From contig CAIPHK010000010.1 of the NCBI GenBank assembly GCA_903864835.1, forward strand, positions 1 to 64,000: a stretch of DNA of 64,000 nucleotides, in the 5' to 3' direction. A program made the position numbers and the translations under genes. Below the pieces are notes generated by a model, which saw only the letters and a program-made list of their open reading frames with translations, searched no databases and was not told the DNA's origin. Positions 7,812 to 17,254 of the stretch are shown here, one piece after another. Positions within the stretch are counted from its first letter, which is position 1. Each line of letters starts with the position of its first letter. This DNA comes from an uncultured bacterium (lineage in GTDB: Bacteria > Margulisbacteria > Marinamargulisbacteria > SXXA01).

Positions 7812-9944
7812 TTAACTATAAAACGTCGCGGACGCTTTGGCCATTTGAACCAGGGCATCCGCCGGAACAAACCGAGTTCCCGTTGTCTTAGACAAGGTAT
7901 CAAGACGTTCGACAATTTCAGAAATTCCCCGCTGATCGGCATACCGACATAACCCTAAACGAAACGGAGGAAATCCAGCACCCATCACCATCGCAATGTC
8001 CAGGTACTCCGGTTTTTCGACTACCCCTTCGGAAATACACCGGGCGGCTTCGTTCACCATAATCAAAATCAAGCGATCCAAAATGTCCGATGAGGAAATC
8101 GATTGACCACTACCACGGTGGAGTAAGGCAGAAATCTCCGGATTGGGCGTCCTTCCAGACCCCACATGGGTATAAAATCCCTTGCCGGACTTTTTACCTT
8201 TTAAGTCATCGTTTTGATGGATTCGGTCAAAGCTAGGGGCAACTGCCATCCGTTCGCCAAACCCAGCCTCTAAAATTTTAGCCACTTTATATCCCACATC
8301 CAGCCCCACTTCATCCGCCAACGCTAACGGACCTAACGGCAGACCAAAGCCTTCCATGATGCGATCAATATCTCCGATTTCAGCGCCATCTTCCAATAAC
8401 CAAACGGCCTCATTGACGTAGGGAATCAAAATACGATTCACCAAAAACCCCGGACCGTTCTTTACAACAATGGGTGTCTTTTTTAGTGTTTTTGCCAGCT
8501 GCACGATGGTTGCAATTGTTTCTTGGGACGTTTTCTCGCCGGGAATAACCTCGACCAACGGCATCCGATTCACCGGTGAAAAAAAATGCATCCCGACAAA
8601 TCGTTCAGGATGCATCAACCCCGATGCCATTTCGGTCACCGACAGCGACGACGTGTTAGACGCAATTATCGCGTCCGCCCGAAGGTGGGCTTCCAGTTCC
8701 CCAAATACCTTCTTCTTGATTTCCATATTTTCAACCACCGCTTCGATCACCACATCAGTGGCCCCAAAACCTACATAGTCGGTGGTCGACGAAATGGCAT
8801 TCAGCCCTAACTGCGCCTCACTTCGGGTCATTCTTCGGCTCTCTACCAATTTTGTGTAAATCTTCGACGCTGATTGGTATGCCAAATTAATCGCATTCCA
8901 GTTTACGTCTTTAATTCGAACTGCAATTGCCTTCGAACTCAATAACCACGCAATCCCGCCACCCATTAGACCCGCACCAATCACACCCGAATGTCGCACT
9001 GGTCGCGCCACGACACCCGCCGGGACGCCCGTATATTTTTTCAACTCTTCTTGGATAAAAAACAATCCAATGAGGTTTTTCGAAATTGGGGTCCCCACCA
9101 ATTCGGAAAATCGATGGGCTTCTTGATCCAGCCCGTCGGCCAGCGATAGCTTCAGCCCCTCAACCACCGACCGAATGGCCGCAAACGGCGCAGGATAATG
9201 GCCAAGGGTCTTGAGGGTCACTGCCCGCCTTGCGGTCGATGCAACCATTGCCAACCCAAACGGAAGCGACTCCACCCATCGGCCTTTAACCTTCGATTTG
9301 CGAAGGGCAAAAATCCGTTGCCTGCCGTCATCTGACCCACATTCCTTACAAAACCGGGCCACCTCGGATCTAAAAAAAGCCGACGATACGCACCGGTCCG
9401 CCAGGCCCAATTTCTCCGCTTTGTAGCCATCCACCGATCCGCCCGAAATAATCATCGGCAACGCTGCCTGAATTCCAATTAACCGAGGCAACCGTTGGGT
9501 GCCCCCAAATCCAGGAATAATCCCCAAATTAACTTCCGGCAATCCCAACTGGGTTTTCGGACTATCAGAGACGATCCGAAAGGTACACGCCAACCCAAGC
9601 TCTAATCCACCACCCAGAGCTGCGCCGTCGATCGCAGCGACAGTGGGTACCGGAAACGCCGCCAACTGGTCAAAAATCGCTTGGCCCCCTCGGGCTTTGG
9701 CATATCCATCCTTGGGGGTACCAATGCTTTGAATTTCTGCAATATCAGCCCCTGCGACAAAGACGTCGGACTTTGCGCTGACAATCACCAAGACCCGCAA
9801 GTCGCTAGCGGTTTTTGCCTGCGCAATCATGTCTGACAATTCAGACAGCGCAGCAGAACTCAATTTATTAATCTTTTCCCCGGGACAATCGAATGTCAGC
9901 CATCCAATTCCCTGGTCAATCGACAGTGAAAAATAGTGTGCCAT
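7812..9944 (-). CDS. fadJ: Multifunctional enoyl-CoA hydratase / 3-hydroxyacyl-CoA dehydrogenase
   Basis: A 710-residue fusion performing the second and third steps of beta-oxidation. The crotonase domain (about 1-200) has the oxyanion-hole GADIAEI and both catalytic glutamates, E115 in GGGLELGL and E137 in LGLPEVNLG. The NAD-binding dehydrogenase domain begins at GAGLMGGG (323-330), followed by SNTSSL and the catalytic His in GMHFFSPV, then two C-terminal dehydrogenase domains with GFLVNRIL. It lies between thiolase and acyl-CoA dehydrogenase with gaps of 3 and 27 nt. FadJ and FadB cannot be separated with certainty. Confidence 0.93.
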   Translation of the reverse strand: MAHYFSLSIDQGIGWLTFDCPGEKINKLSSAALSELSDMIAQAKTASDLRVLVIVSAKSDVFVAGADIAEIQSIGTPKDGYAKARGGQAIFDQLAAFPVPTVAAIDGAALGGGLELGLACTFRIVSDSPKTQLGLPEVNLGIIPGFGGTQRLPRLIGIQAALPMIISGGSVDGYKAEKLGLADRCVSSAFFRSEVARFCKECGSDDGRQRIFALRKSKVKGRWVESLPFGLAMVASTARRAVTLKTLGHYPAPFAAIRSVVEGLKLSLADGLDQEAHRFSELVGTPISKNLIGLFFIQEELKKYTGVPAGVVARPVRHSGVIGAGLMGGGIAWLLSSKAIAVRIKDVNWNAINLAYQSASKIYTKLVESRRMTRSEAQLGLNAISSTTDYVGFGATDVVIEAVVENMEIKKKVFGELEAHLRADAIIASNTSSLSVTEMASGLMHPERFVGMHFFSPVNRMPLVEVIPGEKTSQETIATIVQLAKTLKKTPIVVKNGPGFLVNRILIPYVNEAVWLLEDGAEIGDIDRIMEGFGLPLGPLALADEVGLDVGYKVAKILEAGFGERMAVAPSFDRIHQNDDLKGKKSGKGFYTHVGSGRTPNPEISALLHRGSGQSISSSDILDRLILIMVNEAARCISEGVVEKPEYLDIAMVMGAGFPPFRLGLCRYADQRGISEIVERLDTLSKTTGTRFVPADALVQMAKASATFYS

Positions 9945-9947
9945 TAG

Positions 9948-11237
9948 TTATTCAACTTCCACGATAACTGCCCCACCCTGACCGCCACCAATACATAACG
10001 ACGCCAGTCCCCGTTGTTTCCCCCTCCGACGAAGCTCTTTCAACATGGTGATAATTAACCGTGTCCCGGAGGTTCCCACCGGATGTCCAAGAGCCACAGC
10101 CCCACCGTTTACATTGAGTTTTTCAGGATCAATTGCCCCCAATGCTGTGGTACGCCCCAACTTCTGAGTGGCAAATTCGGTGGATTCAAACGCGCGAAGA
10201 TTAGCGATTACTTGGGCGGAAAAGGCTTCGTTGATCTCAAATAAATCCATATCTGCCACGGTTAATCCGGTCTTTTCCAACACTCTTGCCGACGCATAAA
10301 TCGGTCCGAGACCCATTCGTTCGGGTTCCAATCCAGCGTACCCATACCCTCGAAGATATCCCATTGGGTTTAACCCCAACGCCTTTGCTTTCGACTCTTT
10401 CATGACAATTACAGCCGCTGCACCATCGGTCAGTGGACATGCATTTCCAACCGTCACAGTTCCATTTTTTCTATCAAAATAGGGCTTCAATTTTTGAAGG
10501 GCTTCAATCGTTTGGTTTGCCCGGGGGCCATCATCCTGCGTAATCACCGTTTTAAATTGCGGGGGCACCGGCAGCGGCACAATTTCTTCCGCAAACCGAC
10601 CCGCTTGAATCGCCGCAAGGGCTTTTAAATGGGATTCCAAGGCGTATTGATCTTGAACTTGCCGTGATATTCCAAATTCCCGAGACAGTTTTTCGGCAGT
10701 CAGTCCCATAATGAGCCCGCAAATGGGATCTGTAAGTCCCTCAACCACCCCCAATACCGGTGCCAAATGTTCTAACCGAAACGTCAACAACACTTTCAAC
10801 TTTTGGCCGAAGGTTTTCGCACGCCCCAGTTCTTCAAAAAAACGAACCATCTGCTTGTTAAACATCAGCGGAATATTCGACATCGATTCGGTCCCGCCCG
10901 CTAAAATAATATCCGCTTCACCTGCCAAGATCTTGTTGGCCGCTGTGGTCACAGATTCCATTCCCGATGCGCAATTTCGATGGACGGTGTAGGCCGGAAC
11001 GCGTTGGGGAACCCCCGCCCGAAGGCCGATCACCCGAGCAATGTTTGCCGCATTCGACGGTTGAGACACATTGCCAAAAATCACTTCATCGAGTTGGTCC
11101 CCCCCGATACCCGTCCGCGCAATGATTTCCCGCGCCACGACAGCCCCTAAATGGTCCGCCGAGACATCCCTCAGCTGCCCGCCAGCCTTACAAAACGGGG
11201 TCCTAATTCCATCGATAATTGCAATTCGTTCATTCAT
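9948..11237 (-). CDS. fadI: 3-ketoacyl-CoA thiolase (acetyl-CoA acyltransferase)
   Basis: A 429-residue thiolase completing the beta-oxidation cycle by CoA-dependent cleavage. The nucleophilic cysteine is C89 in HRNCASGMESV; GGTESMSN, NEAFSAQ, NGGAVALGHPVGTSGTR and the C-terminal LCIGGGQGGA complete the active site. The length above 420 residues and the order thiolase-multifunctional protein resemble the fadI-fadJ pair more than fadA. It is probably the beta partner of the adjacent alpha subunit in a trifunctional complex. Confidence 0.92.
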   Translation of the reverse strand: MNERIAIIDGIRTPFCKAGGQLRDVSADHLGAVVAREIIARTGIGGDQLDEVIFGNVSQPSNAANIARVIGLRAGVPQRVPAYTVHRNCASGMESVTTAANKILAGEADIILAGGTESMSNIPLMFNKQMVRFFEELGRAKTFGQKLKVLLTFRLEHLAPVLGVVEGLTDPICGLIMGLTAEKLSREFGISRQVQDQYALESHLKALAAIQAGRFAEEIVPLPVPPQFKTVITQDDGPRANQTIEALQKLKPYFDRKNGTVTVGNACPLTDGAAAVIVMKESKAKALGLNPMGYLRGYGYAGLEPERMGLGPIYASARVLEKTGLTVADMDLFEINEAFSAQVIANLRAFESTEFATQKLGRTTALGAIDPEKLNVNGGAVALGHPVGTSGTRLIITMLKELRRRGKQRGLASLCIGGGQGGAVIVEVE

Positions 11238-11255
11238 TGTGCAAAAGCTCCTTAT

Positions 11256-13064
11256 TTATTTAGGGTCGCTGGACAAGTCCGTTGATCGATAAAGCCGGGT
11301 AATCAACTCACGATAATTGGCATTAATTAGCTTTCGCCGTGGCTTCAAGGAAGGCGTTAACTCCCCACTGTCAATCGTAAATTCATGAGTCAATAGTTCA
11401 AACTTTTTGATCTGCTCAAAATTCGCAAGACCGCGCATCTTCTTTTCAACAATTTTTTGAAACATCGCCAAAATTTTAGGATGATGCGCGATGTCCCCGT
11501 CGCTATAATGGCTCGCCATTTTTTTAATCCGACGAATCCGAGGAAAATCAGGAACAATGAGTGCAGTTAGATAGTTTCGGCCTTCGCCGCACACGATCGC
11601 TTGCGCGATCATCGGGTCAGATTTGAGGCGCATTTCGACCATTTGAGGCGCCACTTTTTTTCCATTTGAAAGGACAATCAGATCCTTCTTTCGGTCGACA
11701 ATACTAATAAATCCGTCGCTATCAATTTCAGCGATGTCACCCGTATGGAACCATCCGTCCGCGTCCAATACCTCCGCTGTTTTTTCGGGAAGATTCAAAT
11801 ACCCCCGCATCACGATCGGTCCCTTTACCTGGAGCTCGCCATCGTCCCCCAAACGGACCTCCTGACCCGGGAGAACCTTCCCTACGGTCCCCAATTTGTA
11901 CTGATCCAACCGGTTACACGCAATCACTGGGGAGGTCTCTGTCAGGCCATACCCTTCGATAATCAGTAGCCCCAAATTTTCAAAAAAACGGCCAATATCC
12001 TTGGACAACGGCGCGCCACCCGATACAAAAAACCGAAGTCGTCCACCGATCCGTTCTCTGACTTTACGCAGGACGAGTCGATCTGCAATCCAATATTGAA
12101 TCTGCAATCCCCACGACACCGATCGGCCCCGATTTTCATGGCCCTTCCATTGAGCCACCCGAGTCGCCCATAGAAATAATTGCTTCTTAAATCCGCTTAA
12201 TGAATCGTTGATCCGAGTCTGCATTTTCTCATAAAGCCTTGGCACACTCACCACCACTGTGGGGCGAACTTCCAGCATATTTGCCGCAATGGTATCCATT
12301 GATTCCGCGTAATAGATACTGCCGCCGGCAGCGACTACCGAATAGTACCCGGTGGTCCGTTCAAATACATGGGACAGAGGAAGAAACGACAACACAACAT
12401 CCGACTCCTGAACCGGTAACGCCAACAATATATCCCGGACATCCGCCAGAAAATTCCCATGGGTCAGCATGACCCCTTTGGGCTCACCAGTAGTTCCAGA
12501 CGTATACACCACGCTGGCCAAATGGTCCGATGAAATACGGTCTAAATGCGATAGATAATCATCATACGCAGTTGACGTTGATTGCTTACCCAAGGTTTGG
12601 ACATCGTCCATCGACATACACATTGGATCTGCATTTTTGAGGTGTCGATCAATGGTGACAATATGAGCTAATGCCGGGCACGTCGACGCGATAGTCAACA
12701 CTTTATCCAAATGATCCTGATTTTCAACAATAACAATCTTTGCCGCAGAATCTTGTAAAACGTACGCAATTTCGGGCGCTGTCAGGGTTGAATAAATTGG
12801 AACATTGACCGCCCCAATCGACATAATACCCATGTCCGCATAGACCCATTCTGGCCGATTTCCAGACACCAACGCAATAAAATCATTTTCCCCCACCGCC
12901 AATTGGGTCAGCCCCAAGGCAAACCATTTTACATTTTCAAACCACTCTTGGTAGGTCACAGGGGTATACAAGCCTTGCCGTTTGACATAAAGCGCTTGCT
13001 TCATCGGCCGGCGATTCAAATTTTGAAGAAGAAGTTGAACCAGATTTTTGGATTGGTCTACCAC
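11256..13064 (-). CDS. Long-chain acyl-CoA synthetase, AMP-forming
   Basis: A 602-residue adenylate-forming enzyme that activates fatty acids for the beta-oxidation genes downstream. Motifs are VVYTSGTTGEPKGVMLTHGN (ATP/AMP binding), EGYGLTETSPV, GWFHTGDIAEID and the C-terminal DRKKDLIVLSNGKKV. The architecture matches the FadD15/ACSBG-like class. It starts at a GTG at 13064 with GAGGTGG six nt upstream, overlapping the end of the preceding gene by 7 nt. Confidence 0.92.
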   Translation of the reverse strand: MVDQSKNLVQLLLQNLNRRPMKQALYVKRQGLYTPVTYQEWFENVKWFALGLTQLAVGENDFIALVSGNRPEWVYADMGIMSIGAVNVPIYSTLTAPEIAYVLQDSAAKIVIVENQDHLDKVLTIASTCPALAHIVTIDRHLKNADPMCMSMDDVQTLGKQSTSTAYDDYLSHLDRISSDHLASVVYTSGTTGEPKGVMLTHGNFLADVRDILLALPVQESDVVLSFLPLSHVFERTTGYYSVVAAGGSIYYAESMDTIAANMLEVRPTVVVSVPRLYEKMQTRINDSLSGFKKQLFLWATRVAQWKGHENRGRSVSWGLQIQYWIADRLVLRKVRERIGGRLRFFVSGGAPLSKDIGRFFENLGLLIIEGYGLTETSPVIACNRLDQYKLGTVGKVLPGQEVRLGDDGELQVKGPIVMRGYLNLPEKTAEVLDADGWFHTGDIAEIDSDGFISIVDRKKDLIVLSNGKKVAPQMVEMRLKSDPMIAQAIVCGEGRNYLTALIVPDFPRIRRIKKMASHYSDGDIAHHPKILAMFQKIVEKKMRGLANFEQIKKFELLTHEFTIDSGELTPSLKPRRKLINANYRELITRLYRSTDLSSDPK

Positions 13065-13339
13065 AAATCCACCTCGATTCCGCCGAATTTATCGGCATAC
13101 CAGTTGTACAATCGACAACAAATAACTAAGGACACAAAAATTAAGAGGGGAGCAACGACGACCACGATCAATGAGGACATCAACACATTGGCAATGGCTG
13201 AGACGCCTCGGTCTAACCGCAAAATTCCGGCAACTCGCAAAATAGCTGCCGGAATCTCTATGATCACCGCAAATCCTAATCCGACAGCAGCCCCCGCCCT
13301 TGCTGCCGAATATGGATTAACAAACCGGAGACGGGTCAT
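13058..13339 (-). CDS. Small membrane protein, unknown function
   Basis: A 93-residue protein with two hydrophobic stretches (about residues 13-40 and 47-75) and an N-terminal FVNPYSAARAGAAVG motif. It resembles small two-helix DUF3566-like proteins, but the match is weak and I give no function. It overlaps the symporter gene by 4 nt on one side and fadD by 7 nt on the other, so it is a translated member of the operon. Confidence 0.7.
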   Translation of the reverse strand: MTRLRFVNPYSAARAGAAVGLGFAVIIEIPAAILRVAGILRLDRGVSAIANVLMSSLIVVVVAPLLIFVSLVICCRLYNWYADKFGGIEVDLW

Positions 13340-14565
13340 GCAACGTTAGATGCTGGCTCTGGGTTAACGTTTAGTTCACCTTCCCATTTGGACACAACCG
13401 CAGTAGCGACCGCATTTCCAACGACATTCGTCGCAGATCGTCCCATATCAAGGATTTGATCCACGCCCAAAATAATGGCCAAGCCTTCCAAAGGAATGTG
13501 AAAGGTCGTCAATGCACCCGCAATAACAATCAAGGACGCCCGAGGAACGCCCGCCATCCCTTTTGAGGTCACCATCATCATCAACATCATAATAATTTCT
13601 TGGGTTAACGAAAAATGGATTCCGTACGCTTGCGCAATAAACATTGTTGCAAACGTCATATACATGATCGACCCATCCAAGTTAAAGGAATAGCCCAACG
13701 GGATAACGAAGCTGGTAATCCGACTTGAACAGCCAAACTTCTCTAGCCGATCAATGACCTTCGGAAGGGCAACTTCAGAACTCGCCGTGCTAAACGCCAA
13801 CAAAATCGGTTCTCGGATATACGACAATAGCTTGAAAAATGGAATCCGAAGAATCGCACAAAATAGGCCAAGGCCACCAAACAGAAACACTAATAAGCCC
13901 CCAAAGAAACACGCAACCAAATATAAATATCCGGTCAAAATCCCAACCCCATGTTCCCCCACTACCGCGGCCAGGGCCCCAAATACCCCGAATGGCGCAA
14001 ATGCCATTACTGCCCGAGTGATTGAAAACATCAAATGGGACAATGAATCCAGCCCTCGTAAAAGAACCTTTCCTTTGTCGCCCAAGCCCGGAATTGCTGC
14101 TCCAAAAAACAAAGAAAAGACCACAATCTGAAGAATTTCATTGTGGGCCATGGAGTCAAATATACTGGTCGGAATAACGTGGGTTACAAAATCTTTAACC
14201 GTTGCATGGGTCGTCGCGTCAATTCCAATTTCTGTACCTTGTTTTGGCAAAGTGATATTCATGTGGGTACCGGGGTGAAGGAAATTAACCAACAGGATAC
14301 CGGAAACCAACGCTACAGCGGTTGCACATTGAAAATAAAAGAACGTTTTAACCCCAATCCGCCCCAACGACCGAATATCCCCCAGTTTGGCAATTCCGAC
14401 GACCAACGTCGAAAACACCAACGGGGCAATGATCATCTTGATCAATCGAAGAAATATATCGCTCAAAATGGTCAAATGAGAGGCTCGTCCGCCGAAAAAA
14501 TGGCCAACTAAGATACCTACTGCCATCCCTACAAAGATCTGGGTCGTTAATTTGGGTGCTTTCAT
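13336..14565 (-). CDS. Dicarboxylate/amino acid:cation symporter
   Basis: A 409-residue inner-membrane transporter of the DAACS (GltP/DctA) family. The reentrant-loop signature ASSEVALP, the NLDGS variant of the usual NMDGT cation-binding motif, the SKGMAGVP second loop and DMGRSATNVVGNA are all visible, with about eight hydrophobic helices. It imports glutamate, aspartate or C4-dicarboxylates with sodium or protons; the substrate cannot be fixed. It lies 3 nt after ppa and overlaps the following gene, so it belongs to the ppa-fad transcript. Confidence 0.93.
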   Translation of the reverse strand: MKAPKLTTQIFVGMAVGILVGHFFGGRASHLTILSDIFLRLIKMIIAPLVFSTLVVGIAKLGDIRSLGRIGVKTFFYFQCATAVALVSGILLVNFLHPGTHMNITLPKQGTEIGIDATTHATVKDFVTHVIPTSIFDSMAHNEILQIVVFSLFFGAAIPGLGDKGKVLLRGLDSLSHLMFSITRAVMAFAPFGVFGALAAVVGEHGVGILTGYLYLVACFFGGLLVFLFGGLGLFCAILRIPFFKLLSYIREPILLAFSTASSEVALPKVIDRLEKFGCSSRITSFVIPLGYSFNLDGSIMYMTFATMFIAQAYGIHFSLTQEIIMMLMMMVTSKGMAGVPRASLIVIAGALTTFHIPLEGLAIILGVDQILDMGRSATNVVGNAVATAVVSKWEGELNVNPEPASNVA

Positions 14566-14568
14566 CGG

Positions 14569-15228
14569 TTAAAAGGCTCCTTTAAGTTCGGGTTGCATAT
14601 GCCGTAGTTTATCCACAAATACCGTATAGTCGACCATCGAACGACGAATGACTTCGTGCGCTTCAGATCGTCCATACACATGGGATATTGTGATGGGGAC
14701 ATGATTGGAATCAGGACTTTGTTTGTACGTCAAAAAATAATGACGTAACCGGTCTACAATTGCCGAAGGGACATCGGCCAGATCGTTATAACCAGAGTAC
14801 GCGGCATCGTTTTCTAATACCGCGATAATTTTGTCGTCGGCCTCTCCGCCGTCAAAGAGACGAAATCCACCGATGGGAATCGCAGTAACAATCACTGAGC
14901 CATGGTTGATCGGACGCTCGGTCAATACACAAATATCAAGGGGATCATTGTCACCTTCGATATTTTTTTCGCCAGTACGCTCCATTGTGAACTTAGCCAC
15001 TTCCTCTCGACAAATAGTCTGAGGAACGAAGCCGTACAAACTCGGACATACATTCGAGAATTTTTGAGGTCGGTCTACCTTAAGGTGGCCGGTATATTTA
15101 TCAATTTCATATTTGACGGTGTCGGTCGGAACCATTTCGACAAATACGTTGAGAATATCCGGAGCATTCTCGCCTGGGGTAATCCCATGCCAAGGATGGG
15201 CCAGGGTAAGTGAATAGTTATGCACCAT
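14569..15228 (-). CDS. ppa: Inorganic pyrophosphatase, family I
   Basis: A cytoplasmic hydrolase of pyrophosphate. The signature DNDPLDICVL supplies metal-binding aspartates, DDKIIAV a further one, and YGFVPQT matches the family. From the ATG at 15228, which has an AAAGGACAG ribosome-binding site, the protein is 219 residues; an upstream in-frame start at 15249 is less likely. It is longer than the 175-residue E. coli type, with an N-terminal LAHPWHGITPG extension. As first gene of the fad operon it could pull the acyl-CoA synthetase reaction forward by removing its pyrophosphate product. Confidence 0.93.
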   Translation of the reverse strand: MVHNYSLTLAHPWHGITPGENAPDILNVFVEMVPTDTVKYEIDKYTGHLKVDRPQKFSNVCPSLYGFVPQTICREEVAKFTMERTGEKNIEGDNDPLDICVLTERPINHGSVIVTAIPIGGFRLFDGGEADDKIIAVLENDAAYSGYNDLADVPSAIVDRLRHYFLTYKQSPDSNHVPITISHVYGRSEAHEVIRRSMVDYTVFVDKLRHMQPELKGAF

Positions 15229-15312
15229 GAAAACTGTCCTTTCGATCAAAACTATGGAAAATACGAGGAGGATTTAATCCGCCCCGATCTTATTTATAAG
15301 AGAAGTTCGGGG

Positions 15313-15342
15313 ATTGTATCTGTAGTACCAGGCAAAAGTCAA
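15313..15342 (-). promoter_or_regulatory. Promoter upstream of ppa and the fad operon
   Basis: On the minus strand TTGACT is followed after 18 nt by TACAAT. The predicted leader of about 80 nt contains a possible stem between CCCCGA and TCGGGG (15282-15312). No FadR-like palindrome was recognised. Confidence 0.55.
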
Positions 15343-15362
15343 AATTTTCACCCGCGACCGTG

Positions 15363-15926
15363 CTAGGCCCCCGGGGGAGTGGCTGCAGGCTCAGATTGAT
15401 AACTCCGGGGACGAAGCGCCCCACCGGGTCGCAGTGGGATCAACATATCGTTTTCGATCGGAAAATAAAAATCGACAGCGTTAATCAAATCCTCGTTAGT
15501 ACTCCCTAAAAAAGAGATCACCTCAACTAAAACGCCCCGACTTCGAAGGTGATAAACCAAGTCGGCAAAGTCTCCGTCTCCCGACACCAACACCGCAACA
15601 TCAATTTTGTCCGCAATGGTAATTGCGTCGATGGCCAACCCCATATCCCAATCCCCTTTTGCGGAGCCATCCGATCGAATTCGCAACGGCTTTGACTTCA
15701 CTTCGTACCCATTGGCTTTCAACATTTCGAGAAACGCGGCTTGGTCGATTTCTGGATTTTCGATGACATAACAAATCGCCCGGATCAATTGACGCCCACG
15801 AACGGCGCTCTCCATCAATTTTCCAAAGTTAAGCTTTGCACCCCACAAATATTTTGCGGAATAAAACATATTTTGGACGTCGACAAACACTCCTACCCGT
15901 TGAAACTTACTAATTCGAGTTAACAT
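15363..15926 (-). CDS. NYN-domain (LabA/DUF88-like) protein
   Basis: A 187-residue protein with a PIN-like NYN ribonuclease fold. VGVFVDVQNMFYSAK has the first acidic residue. KGDWDMGLAIDAI and VLVSGDGDFADLV carry the other conserved acidic residues. ISFLGSTNEDL follows, and the C-terminus is a short Pro/Ala-rich tail. LabA/Vlp and DUF88 relatives act on RNA or have no known role. It follows aroE by one nt and closes the uvrB-aroE group. Confidence 0.85.
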   Translation of the reverse strand: MLTRISKFQRVGVFVDVQNMFYSAKYLWGAKLNFGKLMESAVRGRQLIRAICYVIENPEIDQAAFLEMLKANGYEVKSKPLRIRSDGSAKGDWDMGLAIDAITIADKIDVAVLVSGDGDFADLVYHLRSRGVLVEVISFLGSTNEDLINAVDFYFPIENDMLIPLRPGGALRPRSYQSEPAATPPGA

Positions 15927-15927
15927 T

Positions 15928-16776
15928 TCAAACCTCTCTGCGCATGACGTCGTATGCGACTTCTAATCCCGCAAATAAATGAAATGCAAGGATTCCTTGG
16001 CCCGCCAACATCCCTGCGCCACCCAAAATATGGGCACCTTTCGCCTGAACCTCGGTCAACCAGCGCGTCGGAAATGGCTTATAAATGATATCGCAAACCC
16101 AATGGTCTGGGGTTACCCACTGAGTGGTCTCAATGGGCCTCGCATCTTCGTTCGGCGCCATCCCCAACGGGGTTGTGTTGATCACGATACGGCAGCCCTG
16201 TAACGCCTGCGCCATCTGGACCGACCGGTCATCCACCGTTGAGACTTTGACCGCAGGGTAATCCGCTTCGATATCGTGTTTGAGGGCATCTGCACGAAAC
16301 CGAGTGCGGTTCGAAATCCAAAGCTCTGACACCCCTGCACCCGCCAACGCAAACGCAACTGATCGTGCCGCACCACCCGCACCAATCAAAAATACGGATT
16401 GTCCGTGGGGAGATAAATTGGCCTCCCGCTGCAGAGATAAAATCAGTCCCTGACCATCCGTTGAATGCCCAATCAGCCGACCATTCCGATTGACGATGGT
16501 ATTCACGCTGCCCATTCGCTCGGCTTCAGGACTCAATTCGTGGAGGTATGGAATCACCGCTTCTTTATAGGGAATAGTGACATTGACTCCCATAATTCCG
16601 AGGCTCACTAGCCCCCGAATGGAGGACTCCAATTCATGGGGCTTTACCGGAAATGGTACATACACCCAGTTGAGACCCAGCGATCGGTACGCCGCGGCAT
16701 GCATTCGCGGGGATGCCGAATGAGACACCGGATATCCAATAATGCCACAGACTTTTGTATCACCCGACACGCTCAC
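15928..16776 (-). CDS. aroE: Shikimate dehydrogenase
   Basis: A 282-residue NADPH-dependent enzyme reducing 3-dehydroshikimate in aromatic amino-acid synthesis. The substrate site GYPVSHSASPRMHAAAYR and the catalytic lysine in NVTIPYKEAV are present, followed by the nucleotide motif GAGGAARSVAFAL, the SNRTR basic patch and GAGMLAGQG. Length is normal. It is four nt after the MauE-like gene and one nt before the NYN gene. Confidence 0.95.
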   Translation of the reverse strand: MSVSGDTKVCGIIGYPVSHSASPRMHAAAYRSLGLNWVYVPFPVKPHELESSIRGLVSLGIMGVNVTIPYKEAVIPYLHELSPEAERMGSVNTIVNRNGRLIGHSTDGQGLILSLQREANLSPHGQSVFLIGAGGAARSVAFALAGAGVSELWISNRTRFRADALKHDIEADYPAVKVSTVDDRSVQMAQALQGCRIVINTTPLGMAPNEDARPIETTQWVTPDHWVCDIIYKPFPTRWLTEVQAKGAHILGGAGMLAGQGILAFHLFAGLEVAYDVMRREV

Positions 16777-16780
16777 GATA

Positions 16781-17254
16781 TTACCCCTTCCATTCAGCGA
16801 CCATTTGTTTCCATTCAGAAAATGGTCTCACGAGTTCAGGTTTTTGATAAAATCGTAAGGCCACTAGAAACATGAGTCCGTTTTCAAAAATTTTTTGGCC
16901 ATCTGCCGGTCGTGGGGTGCCAAAACATCCGCAATCAACAATCCATCCTTGGGACAGCGCGTACCCCACCATCACCGTAAATAGCAATAAGAGTCCCGCA
17001 ATGGATCCTGCGGTAAATCGGGGATATTGCCCAAATATTAGCAATCCTCCCAATCCGATTTCGATCCAAGGTAACCCGATGACTAACGGCCGAATCAACC
17101 CCATCGGAATAATCTGATACCCAAGCAAACTAGCGGTGAATCGTAACGTATCCAACAGTTTAGATACGCCGGCGTAACAAAAAATCACCCCCAACAAGAG
17201 CTGCAACCCCAACCATATCCAACGCCGTTGATGGGCAGACATCCACTGAATCAC
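16781..17254 (-). CDS. MauE/DoxX-like membrane redox protein
   Basis: A 157-residue inner-membrane protein with four hydrophobic helices. FCYAGVSKLLD at the end of helix 1 and the cysteine pair in VDCGCFG after helix 3 match MauE/DoxX-type proteins linked to thiol-disulfide exchange. The ATG overlaps the rhodanese stop by 4 nt, so the two are coupled and may jointly handle sulfur or periplasmic thiol chemistry. Exact function is not known. Confidence 0.8.
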   Translation of the reverse strand: MIQWMSAHQRRWIWLGLQLLLGVIFCYAGVSKLLDTLRFTASLLGYQIIPMGLIRPLVIGLPWIEIGLGGLLIFGQYPRFTAGSIAGLLLLFTVMVGYALSQGWIVDCGCFGTPRPADGQKIFENGLMFLVALRFYQKPELVRPFSEWKQMVAEWKG

